Shown here: positions 35,618 through 44,959 of the stretch, piece by piece
Layout of the letters: each line of letters begins with the position of its first letter
Position numbering within the stretch: position 1 is the first letter of the stretch
Source of the DNA: Thiobacillus sp.
GTDB lineage: Bacteria; Pseudomonadota; Gammaproteobacteria; Burkholderiales; Thiobacillaceae
NCBI GenBank assembly: GCA_019459055.1
Contig: JAIBEI010000007.1
Location: forward strand, 1 to 64,000
Direction of reading: 5' to 3'
DNA length: 64,000 nucleotides
Program-made: the position numbers and the translations under genes
Notes under the pieces: generated by a model
What the model was told of the DNA's origin: nothing
What the model saw: only the letters and a program-made list of their open reading frames with translations
Databases searched by the model: none

Positions 35618-35887
35618 TCATTCGATGATGTCGCCGCGCAGCAGGTATTTGCACAGCGCCACAGTGCCGACGAAGCCCATCATCGCGATCAGCAGCGCTG
35701 CCTCGAAATAGATGGCGCTGCCGAGGTGGATGCCGAGCAGCACCAGGAGCGCGATGGTATTCACGTACAGGGTGTCGAGCGCGAGGATGCGGTCGGGGGC
35801 GTCGGGGCCGCGCAACAGGCGCCAGAAGCTCAGCAGGAAGGCCAGACTGACCAGCGCGAAGGCGATCGGAATGACGATTGTCAGCAT
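35618..35887 (-). CDS. mrpF: Mrp antiporter subunit F
   Basis: 89 residues, three membrane segments (TIVIPIAFALVSLAFLLSF; IALLVLLGIHLGSAIYFEAA; MGFVGTVALCKYLL). RGPDAPDRILALDTLYVN is the family signature. Two close ATGs are present: AGGAGGA is immediately before the first and seven bases before the second, so the second (35887, MLTIV) is taken. The first overlaps the mrpE stop. Confidence 0.93.
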   Translation of the reverse strand: MLTIVIPIAFALVSLAFLLSFWRLLRGPDAPDRILALDTLYVNTIALLVLLGIHLGSAIYFEAALLIAMMGFVGTVALCKYLLRGDIIE

Positions 35888-35889
35888 GT

Positions 35890-36384
35890 TCATTCCTCCT
35901 GTTCGAAGATCTTTTTCAGCGGCGCCTCGTAGCGCTGCTTGATTTCCGCGACCAGCGCGGCGGCGTCGCCGGTGTCGATCGTGTGCACGATCAGCGTGCG
36001 CTTGTCCGCGCTCAGTTTTGCCGACACCGTACCCGGCGTCAGCGAGATGGTGTTGGCCAGAAGGCTGATGGCGAGATCGGTTTCGAGCACCAGCGGCACC
36101 TCGACGAAAACCGGGCGCAGGTGCCTGGGCCCCCGCAGGATCAGCCAGGCGACCAGGAAGCTGCCGCGCACGATGTCGATGATGAATACGCCGAGGAAGC
36201 GCAGCAGGGTGAGCGGATGGCGGATGCGGATGCGCTCCGGCCAGAAGCTCGACGTGGCGAAGGGAATCAGCCAGCCAAGCAGCGCGCCCAGCACGACGTG
36301 TCCGGCGGTCAGCTGGTTGACCAGCAGCAGCCACAGGATGGCGAGGGTGATGGTCAGCAGGGGATGCGGCAGCAGACGTTTCAT
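35890..36384 (-). CDS. mrpE: Mrp antiporter subunit E
   Basis: 164 residues. Two or three N-terminal membrane segments followed by a cytoplasmic domain. Family features: TITLAILWLLLVNQLTAGHVV, GALLGWLIPF, and SLTPGTVSAKLSADKRTLIVH (the conserved TPGT). MrpE helps in stable assembly and Na+ transport of the complex. Its ATG overlaps the mrpD stop by four bases. Confidence 0.93.
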   Translation of the reverse strand: MKRLLPHPLLTITLAILWLLLVNQLTAGHVVLGALLGWLIPFATSSFWPERIRIRHPLTLLRFLGVFIIDIVRGSFLVAWLILRGPRHLRPVFVEVPLVLETDLAISLLANTISLTPGTVSAKLSADKRTLIVHTIDTGDAAALVAEIKQRYEAPLKKIFEQEE

Positions 36385-37898
36385 GACGCAGCTCCCAGCA
36401 CGGCTTCAATGTACTGCTGCGGCTGCAGCAGCTGCGCCGCGGTAGCGCTGGCGTAATCGGACAGCGGCCCCGCCCAGATCACCAGGCCCGCGACTAGCAG
36501 CAGCAGGCCGGCGACGGGCGCCAGCGCGACGGCGGTCGGCGGCGTCAGCGACGCCGGCCCGTGCGGGCTGTGGGTGCGGTAGAACAGCAGGCTGCCGCTT
36601 CTTGCCAGCGCGATCATGCCCGCCAGCCCGGTGGCGAGCACCACGCTCCACACCCAGGGCAGCAGCGGTGAGTCGAGCGCGGCTTTGAGAAGCATGAATT
36701 TGCCGAGAAAACCAGACAGCGGCGGTAGCCCCGCGATGGCCGCGGCGGCGACGAAGAACAGCCCGCCCAGCACGCGCGCGCCGGGCATCTCGGGGCCGGA
36801 TTCGAAGCGGTCGGTGAATTCGCCGCGCGTCCGGCCGATCGAATCGGCCAGCAGGAACAGCGCGGCCGCGGCGAAGACGGAGTGCGGCAGATAATACAGG
36901 CCGGCGGCGATCGCGTCGCGGGTGCCGAGGCCGAAGGCCAGCAGCAGGCTGCCGATCGAGGCCACCACCAGGTAGGCCACCTGCTGCCGCAGCGCGGTGG
37001 CTGCCACTGCGCCGAGCATGCCGAGGGTGAGCGTCGCGAGCGCCAGCGGCGCCAGCCAGGGGTCGAGCAGGTTGGCGACCGGCCCGGCGTCGTCGCCGAA
37101 CATCAGCGCGTAGACGCGCAGGATGCTGTAGGCGCCGACCTTGGTCATGATGGCGAACAGCGCCGCTACCGGCGCGCTGGTGTGGGCGTAGGCGGCGGGC
37201 AGCCACAGGTACAGCGGCAAGAGCGCGGCCTTCAGCGCGAATACGGCGAACAGCAGCAGGCCGGCGGATTGCACCAGCGCCAGGTTGTCCGGCGGCGTCG
37301 CCGCGAGCTTTACCGCGAGGTCGGCCATGTTGAGCGTGCCGGTGACGCCATACAGGGTGCCGACGGCGAACAGGAACAGGGTCGAGCCAACCAGGTTGAT
37401 GACGACGTAATGCAACCCCGCCTTTACCCGTTTTCGGCCGCCGCCGTGCAGCAGGAGGCCATAGGAGGCGAGCAGCAGGATCTCGAAGAAGACGAACAGG
37501 TTGAACAGGTCGCCGGTGAGGAAGGCGCCGTTGAGGCCGAACAGCTGCAGCTGGAACAGCACGTGGAAGTGGCGGCCCTCGGTATCGCTGCCGCGGATCG
37601 CGTACAACAGCGCAAACACCGCCAACAGCGACGTCGTCAGCAGCATCCACGCCGCCAGCCGGTCGACCACCAGCACGATGCCGTAGGGCGCGACCCAGTT
37701 GCCGAGTTGGTAGACCAGCTGGGTGCCGTCGCTGGCCGTCTGCACCAGCGCAATCGCCAGCGGAACCAGCGCCAGCGTGGCGACGAGGCTGACACCGCGC
37801 TGCAGGCGAAGCGGCGCATTGCGCAACGCCAGCAGGACGATGCCGGCGATGAGCGGCAATATCACCGGCAGGATGGGCAGATGCATGAGTCCGTTCAT
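36381..37898 (-). CDS. mrpD: Mrp antiporter subunit D (NuoN/L-like proton channel)
   Basis: 505 residues, about 14 membrane segments; homologous to the NuoL/M/N subunits of complex I. LTGDLFNLFVFFEILLLASYG carries the conserved Glu of the proton path. LKAALLPLYLWLPAAYAHTSAP carries the Lys and the family's hallmark PVAALF loop region. One of the two proton-translocating subunits. Overlaps mrpC and mrpE by four bases each. Confidence 0.94.
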   Translation of the reverse strand: MNGLMHLPILPVILPLIAGIVLLALRNAPLRLQRGVSLVATLALVPLAIALVQTASDGTQLVYQLGNWVAPYGIVLVVDRLAAWMLLTTSLLAVFALLYAIRGSDTEGRHFHVLFQLQLFGLNGAFLTGDLFNLFVFFEILLLASYGLLLHGGGRKRVKAGLHYVVINLVGSTLFLFAVGTLYGVTGTLNMADLAVKLAATPPDNLALVQSAGLLLFAVFALKAALLPLYLWLPAAYAHTSAPVAALFAIMTKVGAYSILRVYALMFGDDAGPVANLLDPWLAPLALATLTLGMLGAVAATALRQQVAYLVVASIGSLLLAFGLGTRDAIAAGLYYLPHSVFAAAALFLLADSIGRTRGEFTDRFESGPEMPGARVLGGLFFVAAAAIAGLPPLSGFLGKFMLLKAALDSPLLPWVWSVVLATGLAGMIALARSGSLLFYRTHSPHGPASLTPPTAVALAPVAGLLLLVAGLVIWAGPLSDYASATAAQLLQPQQYIEAVLGAAS

Positions 37899-38239
37899 GC
37901 GTTGCGGTCCTCGTCGCGCTGCAGGCCGTCGACGTGGTCGTTTCCGATCTCGGCGCGTGCCTTCAGGGCCAGCACGATGACGAAGGCGGTCATGCCGAAG
38001 CTGATGACGATGGCGGTGAGCACCAGCGCCTGCGGCAGCGGGTCGGTGTAGCCCTCGGCCGCGGCGCTGATCACCGGCGGCACACCGATGGCGAGGCGGC
38101 CCATGACGAACAGGAACAGGTTGACGGCGTAGGACATCAGGGTGAGTCCCAGCACCACCGGAAAGGTCTGGCCGCGCAGCGCGAGGAACACGCCGCCTGC
38201 GGTGAGCACGCCGATGACGAGTGCGATGAGTGCTTCCAT
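37895..38239 (-). CDS. mrpC: Mrp antiporter subunit C (NuoK-like)
   Basis: 114 residues, three membrane segments. VLTAGGVFLALRGQTFPVVLG, the NuoK-like middle MSYAVNLFLFVMG, and QALVLTAIVISFGMTAFVIVL with the conserved Ala-Leu-Val-Leu-Thr-Ala-Ile-Val are present. The ATG shares a base with the stop of the preceding fused A/B gene. Confidence 0.93.
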   Translation of the reverse strand: MEALIALVIGVLTAGGVFLALRGQTFPVVLGLTLMSYAVNLFLFVMGRLAIGVPPVISAAAEGYTDPLPQALVLTAIVISFGMTAFVIVLALKARAEIGNDHVDGLQRDEDRNA

Positions 38240-41037
38240 CAGTGCTGTTGCCTGGGTTTGGGCGGCGCGTGGTGCAGGCCGCCGAGCTGGAGCAGGATCA
38301 TCAGCGTGGCGCCGACGACGACGAGGAACACGCCGAGATCGAACGCCATCGCCGACGCCAGTTCGAACTCGCCGACCACCGGCCAGTTCAGGTGGCCATA
38401 GGTCGAAGTGAGGTAGGGGTAGCCGAACAGCCAGCTGGCCAGCCCGGTGAAGGCGGCGATCGCCAGCCCCCAGGCGACCAGCGGGTGGCTGTCGGACGCC
38501 ATGCGCTGATGCGTCCACTGCGCGCCGTTGGCGAGGTACTGCACGATCAGCGCAACCGAGGTGATCAGGCCGGCGATGAAGCCGCCGCCCGGCTGGTTGT
38601 GCCCGCGCAAGAGGATGAACACCGCGACCAGCAGCGCCAGCGGCAGCAGGATGCGGGTCAGCGTGGCCATGATGACCGGGTAGGCGTCGGCATCCCACGG
38701 GCGCCCGGCGGCGTCGCGGTTGGGCGCCGTCAGCTGCAGGCCCTGCAGCATCGCCACGATGCCGAGCCCGGCCAGCGCCAGCACGGTGATCTCGCCCAGC
38801 GTGTCATAGCCGCGGAAGTCGACCAGGATCACGTTCACCACGTTGCTGCCGCCGCCGCCCGGCACGCTGTTCTCCAGGTAATAGCCGGCGATGGTGTCGT
38901 AGGGCCGGGTCAGCACCGCCCACGCCAGCGCGGCGGTGCCGGCCCCCGCTGTCAGGGCGATCGCACCGTCGCGCCAAAGCCGCGCACGATCTTTCTCCGG
39001 CGCGGCATGCTGCGGCAGGAAGTAGAGCGCCAGCAGCAGCAGGACAATGGTGACGATCTCGACCGACAGCTGGGTCAGCGCGAGGTCTGGCGCGGAGAAC
39101 TTGATGAAGGCGAGCGCCACCACCAGCCCCACCACGCCGATCGTGACCAGCGCGACGAAGCGCTGCCGGTGCCACCACACGGTGGCGAACGTGGCGACAA
39201 TCAACGCGCCGGCGGCGGTGAGGCTGACGGCGTCGAGCGGCAGGCCGGCGCGGTTGCCGGCCAGCGGCGTACCGCCCGCCAGCCACGGCGCAATCCCCAG
39301 CGCCAGTGCGGCCGCCAGCAGGAACAACACCTGGCGCTGCAGCGAGCCGGTGTCGAGCAGGCGGGTGATTGAGCGCGCCAGCGCGAACAGCCATTCCAGC
39401 AGGGCGTTGTAGGCGATGCGCGCGTCGAGCCGGCCGAGGCCGCGCTCGTGCCAGGCAAATAGCGGGCGGCGCATGAGGTAAATCAGCGCGCCGCCGCCCA
39501 GCGCGATGAGGCTCATAACCAGCGCCGGGTTGATGCCGTGCCACAAGGCAAGGTGGTATTCGGGTAAGGGTGTTTGCAGCGTATCGGCTGCAGCCACCGC
39601 CAGCAGCGGCGCGACGGTGAACGCGGGCGCGACGCCGACCACCAGGCACAGCACCACCAGGATTTCCACCGGCACCTTCATCCAGCGCGGCGGTTCGTGC
39701 GGCGTCTTCGGCAGGTCGACCGGCTCGCCGTTGAAGAACACGTCATGGATGAAGCGCAGCGAATAGGCCACCCCCAGCGCGCCGGCCAGCGTCACCAGCG
39801 CCGGCAGCAGCCAGCCGCCGATGAGCGTCTCCGAGATATGCACCGTCTCGGCGAAGAACATTTCCTTCGAGAGAAAGCCGTTCAGCAGCGGCACCCCGGC
39901 CATCGCCGCCGCGGCCACCATCGCCAGCGTCGCGGTGTAGGGCATGAAGGCCCACAAGCCATGCAGCCTGCGCATGTCGCGGGTGCCGGCCTCGTGGTCG
40001 ATGATGCCGGCCGCCATGAACAGCGAAGCCTTGAAGGTGGCGTGGTTGATGATGTGGAACACCCCGGCCACCGCCGCCAGTGGCGTCGACAGGCCGAACA
40101 GCAGCGTGATCAGGCCGAGATGGCTGATGGTCGAATACGCCAGCAGCCCCTTGAGGTCGTGCTTGAACAGCGCGACGTAGGCGCCAAGCAGCAGCGTGGC
40201 CAACCCCGCGCCGGAGACCAGCCAGAACCATTCGGGGGTGCCGGAGAGCGCCGGAAACAGCCGCGCCAGCAGGAACACGCCGGCCTTCACCATGGTGGCC
40301 GAGTGCAGGTAGGCCGACACCGGGGTGGGCGCGGCCATCGCGTGCGGCAGCCAGAAATGGAAGGGGAACTGCGCCGACTTGGTGAAGACGCCGAGCAGGA
40401 CCAGCAGCAGCGTCGGCAGGTAGAGCGGATGCGCGCGGATCAGGTCGCCCGAGGCGAGCACCACGGACAGCTCGTAGCTGCCGACAATGTGGCCCAGGAG
40501 CAGAAAGCCGCCCAGCAGCGCGAAGCCGCCCAGGCCGGTCACTGTCAGCGCCATGCGCGCGCCGTGGCGGGCTTCCTCGCGGTGCTGCCAGTAGCTGATC
40601 AGCAGAAATGACGACAGGCTGGTCAGCTCCCAGAAGACCAGGAGCTGGATCAGGTTTTCCGACAGCACGATGCCGAGCATCGAGCCCATGAACAGCATGA
40701 GGTAGGAATAGAAGCGCCCCATGCTGTCGCGCTCCGACAGATAGTAGCGGGCGTACAGCACGATCAGCAGGCCGATGCCGAGGATGAGCCCGGCGAACAG
40801 CAGCGCCAGGCCGTCGAGGCGGAACGCGAGGTTGAGCCCCAGGGCCGGCATCCAGTCGTACTGCTGGATCAGCGTGGTGCCCCCGAACGGCAGGTGCAGC
40901 GAAGGCGCCAGCCATGCGATTGCCGCCAGCGTGACCGCGCCCGCCGCCCACGCGGAATGCGAGCGCCCGAGGCGGGACGCCAGCGCGACCAGCGCCGCGC
41001 CCACGAACGGGGTCAGTACAGAGAAGAACAGCGTCAT
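38239..41037 (-). CDS. mrpA: Mrp antiporter fused subunits A and B
   Basis: 932 residues. The first ~500 are the NuoL-like MrpA channel domain (FYSYLMLFMGSMLGIVLSEN, FWLPHAMAAPTPVSAYLHS, ATMVKAGVFLLARLFP). The C-terminal part carries the MrpB-like domain (HNQPGGGFIAGLITSVALIV). No separate mrpB gene exists, so A and B are fused, as in many proteobacterial (group 2) Mrp complexes. It is the first gene of the operon and largest subunit of the Na+(or Li+/K+)/H+ antiporter in the inner membrane. Confidence 0.93.
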   Translation of the reverse strand: MTLFFSVLTPFVGAALVALASRLGRSHSAWAAGAVTLAAIAWLAPSLHLPFGGTTLIQQYDWMPALGLNLAFRLDGLALLFAGLILGIGLLIVLYARYYLSERDSMGRFYSYLMLFMGSMLGIVLSENLIQLLVFWELTSLSSFLLISYWQHREEARHGARMALTVTGLGGFALLGGFLLLGHIVGSYELSVVLASGDLIRAHPLYLPTLLLVLLGVFTKSAQFPFHFWLPHAMAAPTPVSAYLHSATMVKAGVFLLARLFPALSGTPEWFWLVSGAGLATLLLGAYVALFKHDLKGLLAYSTISHLGLITLLFGLSTPLAAVAGVFHIINHATFKASLFMAAGIIDHEAGTRDMRRLHGLWAFMPYTATLAMVAAAAMAGVPLLNGFLSKEMFFAETVHISETLIGGWLLPALVTLAGALGVAYSLRFIHDVFFNGEPVDLPKTPHEPPRWMKVPVEILVVLCLVVGVAPAFTVAPLLAVAAADTLQTPLPEYHLALWHGINPALVMSLIALGGGALIYLMRRPLFAWHERGLGRLDARIAYNALLEWLFALARSITRLLDTGSLQRQVLFLLAAALALGIAPWLAGGTPLAGNRAGLPLDAVSLTAAGALIVATFATVWWHRQRFVALVTIGVVGLVVALAFIKFSAPDLALTQLSVEIVTIVLLLLALYFLPQHAAPEKDRARLWRDGAIALTAGAGTAALAWAVLTRPYDTIAGYYLENSVPGGGGSNVVNVILVDFRGYDTLGEITVLALAGLGIVAMLQGLQLTAPNRDAAGRPWDADAYPVIMATLTRILLPLALLVAVFILLRGHNQPGGGFIAGLITSVALIVQYLANGAQWTHQRMASDSHPLVAWGLAIAAFTGLASWLFGYPYLTSTYGHLNWPVVGEFELASAMAFDLGVFLVVVGATLMILLQLGGLHHAPPKPRQQH

Positions 41038-41233
41038 CGATGGAATCGGGATGGGGTCCGGCGGGTGCCGGAAAACGCGGCCATTCTAACGTGAGTTGCC
41101 CCGCCATGAGCCTGCGCCGGGCATGGGCAGTGCGTTGTGGGGTTCAGTCGCAAGTGCGCCGCATGCCGGCAAGGCATCGGCCAGCGTTCGCGCGCGTGCC
41201 GGGTCGCCAAGCACCGGCATGCCGTGGCGCGGC

Positions 41234-42313
41234 TCAGGGTGCGGGGGTGGCGACGGGTTCGTCCGCGTAGCGCCAGATATTCACGTCACGGCCGGATTCG
41301 CGGATGTGCTCGGTCCTGGCGGACAGGAAGCGCTGGAAGTTGGCTTCCCTGAGGTGTTCGCCCGACGCGACGTAATCGAACATGCCCAGGGTATGGAACA
41401 CGCGGAAGGACGATTCCCAGCGGATAACTTCCTTGCCGGCATGGTCGAACAGGACGATGCCGGGGGCGTAGTTGACGCCGAGCTGGCGCACCCAGTCGCG
41501 CACCGCCATGCGTTGGCCCTCCGGCGTGGTGATGAGGTCGCGCGACCACATGTCGAGTTGCACGTTGTCGAATCGGGCGATGAACTCGCGGGTTTCCGGG
41601 TCGGCCAGCACGCGGCGATGCAGCACTTCGCAGTCGGGGCAGTCCTTTTGCTCGAAAAACACCGCGAGCGGCCTCGCCGCTTTGCCGCGGCGCCGCAGAT
41701 CGGTGGCGTTTTTCAGGAAGAAGTCCTCGCCGATCATCTCGCCCGAGGCCTGTTTTTTGGGCGCTTCGCGCGCGGCGACGAAATCGCGGAAGGCGACCTT
41801 GCTTTCATGGCGTCCGCCGACCCAGTCGAGCGCGGCCTGCATGCGTGCCGGCGGCACATAGCCGTTGAGCCGGAGGACGGTTTTGCCTGTCTCGTCGAAA
41901 AACAGCAGGCTGGGGGTGAATTGGATTTTCAGCGCCGCGCTGTAGCTCTTTTCCGTGTAAGGCTTGCCGTCCAGCCCGACGACCTCGCGGTCGCCCCAGA
42001 TGTTGACCGCAATGACGTCGAACTTTTCCCTCATCGTGGCCTCGATCTCGCGCTGCGACAGATTGCGCTCCACCAGCGCCGAACAATACGGGCAGCCGTC
42101 CTGGGTGAACATCAGGATGACGCGCTTGCCGTTTTTGCGCGCCTCGTCGATGTCTTCCCGCAGATTCAGAAAGCTGGCCTTGAACCAGGCGGGATATTCG
42201 GTTGCCTTGCTGCCGTAGTACGTGCCCATTCGGGCCGGAGCCGGTTCCGCGGCATGCACGGAAAAAGCCGCGAGCAAGCCCAGCACCGCAGGTAGAAATC
42301 GTTTCATCATCAT
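41234..42313 (-). CDS. Exported protein with two thioredoxin-fold domains
   Basis: About 359 residues. Signal peptide: KRFLPAVLGLLAAFSVHA. First thioredoxin-like domain has FTQDGCPYCSALVERN (CPYC), FTPSLLFFDETGKTVLRLNG and cis-Pro. The second has FFEQKDCPDCEVLHRRVL (CPDC) and YAPGIVLFDHAGKEVIRWE. Both domains match the SoxW/thioredoxin_2-type group. Three consecutive ATG codons occur; GGAG six bases before the first supports 42313. Possibly a periplasmic reductant or folding aid. It stands alone between mrpA (minus) and mscS (plus). Confidence 0.85.
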   Translation of the reverse strand: MMMKRFLPAVLGLLAAFSVHAAEPAPARMGTYYGSKATEYPAWFKASFLNLREDIDEARKNGKRVILMFTQDGCPYCSALVERNLSQREIEATMREKFDVIAVNIWGDREVVGLDGKPYTEKSYSAALKIQFTPSLLFFDETGKTVLRLNGYVPPARMQAALDWVGGRHESKVAFRDFVAAREAPKKQASGEMIGEDFFLKNATDLRRRGKAARPLAVFFEQKDCPDCEVLHRRVLADPETREFIARFDNVQLDMWSRDLITTPEGQRMAVRDWVRQLGVNYAPGIVLFDHAGKEVIRWESSFRVFHTLGMFDYVASGEHLREANFQRFLSARTEHIRESGRDVNIWRYADEPVATPAP

Positions 42314-42578
42314 GGGGTTCTCCGTCCGTTGCCATCGGCATTGTCGATGCCAATCGTAGCAGGTGATCAGGCGGGCAGGCTCGATGGGGTAGACTTGCAC
42401 GTCAACAGGTGGCCGGCAATTCAGGCCTTGTCCCGTGCGCCGCCATCCCTGCTTCGGCCACACAAACTGTCGGACCGCGCCCCGCCGTCATCGTTCTCGC
42501 TGTGCAGACATCCGCGAGACGCGCGCTATGTCGCATCGCCATTTCCGACGTGCCCCGCACATTCAAAGGAGATCATGA

Positions 42579-43493
42579 ATGGAAATACTCGCCACCTTGC
42601 AACAGACCCTGGGCGACTGGATGTGGCTGCTGGAAAGCGCGCTCCAGGTCGTGATCATTCTGGCGCTGACCTGGCTCCTGTTAAGGCTGTCGCGCAAGGG
42701 ACTGGCGCGTCTGCGGACACATATGCAGCAGGACCTCGGCGATCGCGAACGGATCAAGCGCCTGGATACGCTGGAACGCGTATTCCGCTATGTCGCCGCC
42801 GTGATCATCACGCTGGTCGGCGGCATGCTGGTGCTCTCCGCGGTCGGCATTTCCATCGCACCGATCCTGGCCACCGCCGGCGTGCTCGGCATCGCCGTCG
42901 GCTTCGGCGCGCAAAGCCTGGTCAAGGACTACTTCAACGGCTTCTTCCTGTTGCTGGAAAACCAAGTGCGCCAGGGCGACGTCGTGGAGGTGGCCGGCAA
43001 GGGCGGGCTGGTCGAAGAGATGACGCTGCGCTACATTCGCCTGCGCGACTTCGAAGGCAGCGTGCATTACATCCCCAACGGCACCATCGACAGCGTCACC
43101 AATCGCAGTCGCGGCTTTGCCTTCGCGCTGCTCGACATCGGCGTGGCCTACCGCGAGGACGTCGACGAGGTCTATGCCGTGATGCGCGAAGTGGCCGCCG
43201 GCATGCGCAGCGACCCTGAACTGGGCGAGAAAATCGTGGAGGACCTCGAAATCGCCGGGGTCGACAAGTGGGCGGATTCGGCAGTCGTCATCCGCTGCCG
43301 CTTCAAGGTCATGCCGCTCGAACAGTGGACGGTCCGCCGCGCATTCCTGTATCGCCTGAAGAAGGCCTTCGACGCCGCCGGCATCGAGATTCCCTATCCC
43401 CACCTCACCCTGTACGCCGGCCAGGACAAGGACGGCAGCGCGCCGCCGCTGCGGCTGCTGCAGCAGATCGCGACGGGCAGTGCTTCGCAATGA
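42579..43493 (+). CDS. MscS-type mechanosensitive channel
   Basis: 304 residues. Two or three N-terminal membrane segments; the pore helix TM3 with GIAVGFGAQSLVKDYFNGFF (MscS signature with Ala-Gly packing); a beta domain (GDVVEVAGKGGLVEEMTLRYI) and a C-terminal alpha/beta domain ending PYPHLTLY. Relieves turgor on hypo-osmotic shock. The ATG at 42579 follows AAAGGAG by about eight bases. An earlier ATG four codons upstream is in another frame. Fits the ion/osmotic-stress theme of the region. Confidence 0.92.
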   Translation: MEILATLQQTLGDWMWLLESALQVVIILALTWLLLRLSRKGLARLRTHMQQDLGDRERIKRLDTLERVFRYVAAVIITLVGGMLVLSAVGISIAPILATAGVLGIAVGFGAQSLVKDYFNGFFLLLENQVRQGDVVEVAGKGGLVEEMTLRYIRLRDFEGSVHYIPNGTIDSVTNRSRGFAFALLDIGVAYREDVDEVYAVMREVAAGMRSDPELGEKIVEDLEIAGVDKWADSAVVIRCRFKVMPLEQWTVRRAFLYRLKKAFDAAGIEIPYPHLTLYAGQDKDGSAPPLRLLQQIATGSASQ

Positions 43494-43581
43494 GCAGGTT
43501 TAGCCAGCCACGGTCTGACCTGTTTTTGCCATCATCCCAAGACCGCCTCAGCAATCGTGATAGAAGGCTGACGGCAATAAA

Positions 43582-43604
43582 AACGGGCTCCAGAAGAGCC
43601 CGTT
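43582..43604 (-). terminator. Distal terminator hairpin downstream of porin
   Basis: AACGGGCTC / GAGCCCGTT with a CAGAA loop; on the minus strand it is followed by TTTTTATTG. It closely resembles the hairpin at 43736. In the plus direction it has no T-tract, so it serves mscS poorly. Confidence 0.6.
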
Positions 43605-43735
43605 CTTGCTAATTTCTTCGTTCAGCAGACGTGACACCAGCGGCATGAGACTGCCGGCGATCGTGAACCGAGGTGTAGCAATAATGCTGGGCGAGGTCTA
43701 GACACGATGCACTCTTGTTGCGCTTCACCATAAAA

Positions 43736-43761
43736 AAACGGGCTCCCGAAGGAGCCCGTTT
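43736..43761 (-). terminator. Terminator of the porin gene
   Basis: AAACGGGCTCC (43736-43746) pairs with GGAGCCCGTTT (43751-43761) around a CGAA loop; read on the minus strand it runs into TTTTTTTATGG. It lies about 40 bases past the porin stop. Confidence 0.85.
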
Positions 43762-43799
43762 CAGCTTCGTCATTCAAACCGGGTTGCCCCGGCGTCGAA

Positions 43800-44798
43800 T
43801 TAGAAGGTGTGAACCATACCCAGCGACAAGCCGGAGACGTCGCCACCAGCAACGCCGGAGGGGATCTGGTCGGAAGAGCCTGCGCCGCCGCCGAGAACGA
43901 CATTCTCGCCGTCGGTGTACACAGCATAGAGCTTGGTGCGCTTCGACATGGCGTAATCAGCGCCAATGTTGAACTGCTGGGGATCTGCGCCGGCACCGTC
44001 GAAATCGCCGTCCATGTAGTTGCCCTTGAGGGTGATTGCACCCATCGTGTAGGCAACGCCTGCCATCCATGCGTCGTAATCAGCGCTGTTGTCACCATCC
44101 AGCTTGTCGTACTGGCCGACGAACTTCAGGGCGCCCATGGTGAAGCCGGCAGCACCACGCATGTGAGCGCCGAGGCCAGCAGCTTCATGGCCGTCGCCGT
44201 CGCCGTAGCCCAGGCCCAGGAACAGGGGGCCGTTCTTGTAGGTGGCGCTCACGTTGTAGACGCCGCGATTATCCGCATCACCTGCGGCGCCCGACACACC
44301 CAGATCGGTGGAGTAGGCAGCAGTGATGCCAAATCCGCCCATATCCGGGGTAATGTAGGCCACGACGTTCTTGGCGCGGAGGTCGGAACCGCCGCCCATG
44401 ACGTTGCGCGAGTCACCGATGGTGTCGCCGAACAGGTCGACAGCGCGGCCAACCGACTTCAGCGGGGTGTCGTGGTTGCCGATCAGAGCCGTACCGAAGC
44501 CGCCGGACAGGCCGACGAAGCTGTTGCGGCCGCTCAGGCTGCCGCTCTGCTCTTCGAAGTTGACGCCGGATTCAATCTGCCAAATGGCTTTCATGCCACC
44601 GCCCAGATCTTCAGCGCCCTTGAAGCCGATGCGGCTGCCGAAGGTGGAGAACTGAATGTCATTGATGGCGGCGGGCTGGTCATCAACATAGGACACGGCT
44701 GCATTCATCACGCCATACACGTCAACGTTAGCAGTAGCCGCAAATGCGGGAGCGGAAACGACACCGGCAACGGCCAGGGCGATCAGTGATTTTTTCAT
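43800..44798 (-). CDS. Gram-negative (neisserial/burkholderial-type) porin
   Basis: 332 residues. Signal peptide MKKSLIALAVAGVVSAPAFA. The mature barrel starts NVDVYGVMNAAVSYVDD and ends GLSLGMVHTF, with C-terminal Phe as expected for barrel assembly. FGSRIGFKGAEDLGGGMKAI and FVGLSGGFGTALIGNHDTP are typical of betaproteobacterial general porins. A trimeric outer-membrane channel, usually highly expressed. RBS AGGAGA lies seven bases before the ATG. A candidate promoter (TTGCCG-16-GATAAT) sits about 90-120 bases upstream. Strong codon preference fits an abundant protein. Confidence 0.93.
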   Translation of the reverse strand: MKKSLIALAVAGVVSAPAFAATANVDVYGVMNAAVSYVDDQPAAINDIQFSTFGSRIGFKGAEDLGGGMKAIWQIESGVNFEEQSGSLSGRNSFVGLSGGFGTALIGNHDTPLKSVGRAVDLFGDTIGDSRNVMGGGSDLRAKNVVAYITPDMGGFGITAAYSTDLGVSGAAGDADNRGVYNVSATYKNGPLFLGLGYGDGDGHEAAGLGAHMRGAAGFTMGALKFVGQYDKLDGDNSADYDAWMAGVAYTMGAITLKGNYMDGDFDGAGADPQQFNIGADYAMSKRTKLYAVYTDGENVVLGGGAGSSDQIPSGVAGGDVSGLSLGMVHTF

Positions 44799-44890
44799 TG
44801 CTTTCTCCTAAGAAAGTAAAAACGGAAACCGTTATATGGTTGAAGCTTTGCAAAACTGTCCTGCACGGATGTGCTTGGGGGACGCAATCG

Positions 44891-44918
44891 ATTATCCAGA
44901 CCAGGGGCCGACCGGCAA
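44891..44918 (-). promoter_or_regulatory. Possible sigma-70 promoter of the porin gene
   Basis: On the minus strand TTGCCG (44913-44918) and GATAAT (44891-44896) are spaced by 16 bases, giving a leader of about 85 bases. The match is moderate; other AT-rich boxes nearby (TATAAC) lack a -35. Confidence 0.3.
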
Positions 44919-44959
44919 GCAAAGCTGTTGTTTTTCCTGTTCCTTGGTGGAAAAAGTGT

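Larger units (their letters stand above)
43494..43799. other. 306-base intergenic region with two terminators
   Basis: Between mscS and the porin, no gene, RNA gene or mobile element was seen. It holds two similar hairpins, at 43582 and 43736, both with T-tracts for minus-strand transcription, 130 bases apart. Confidence 0.6.
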
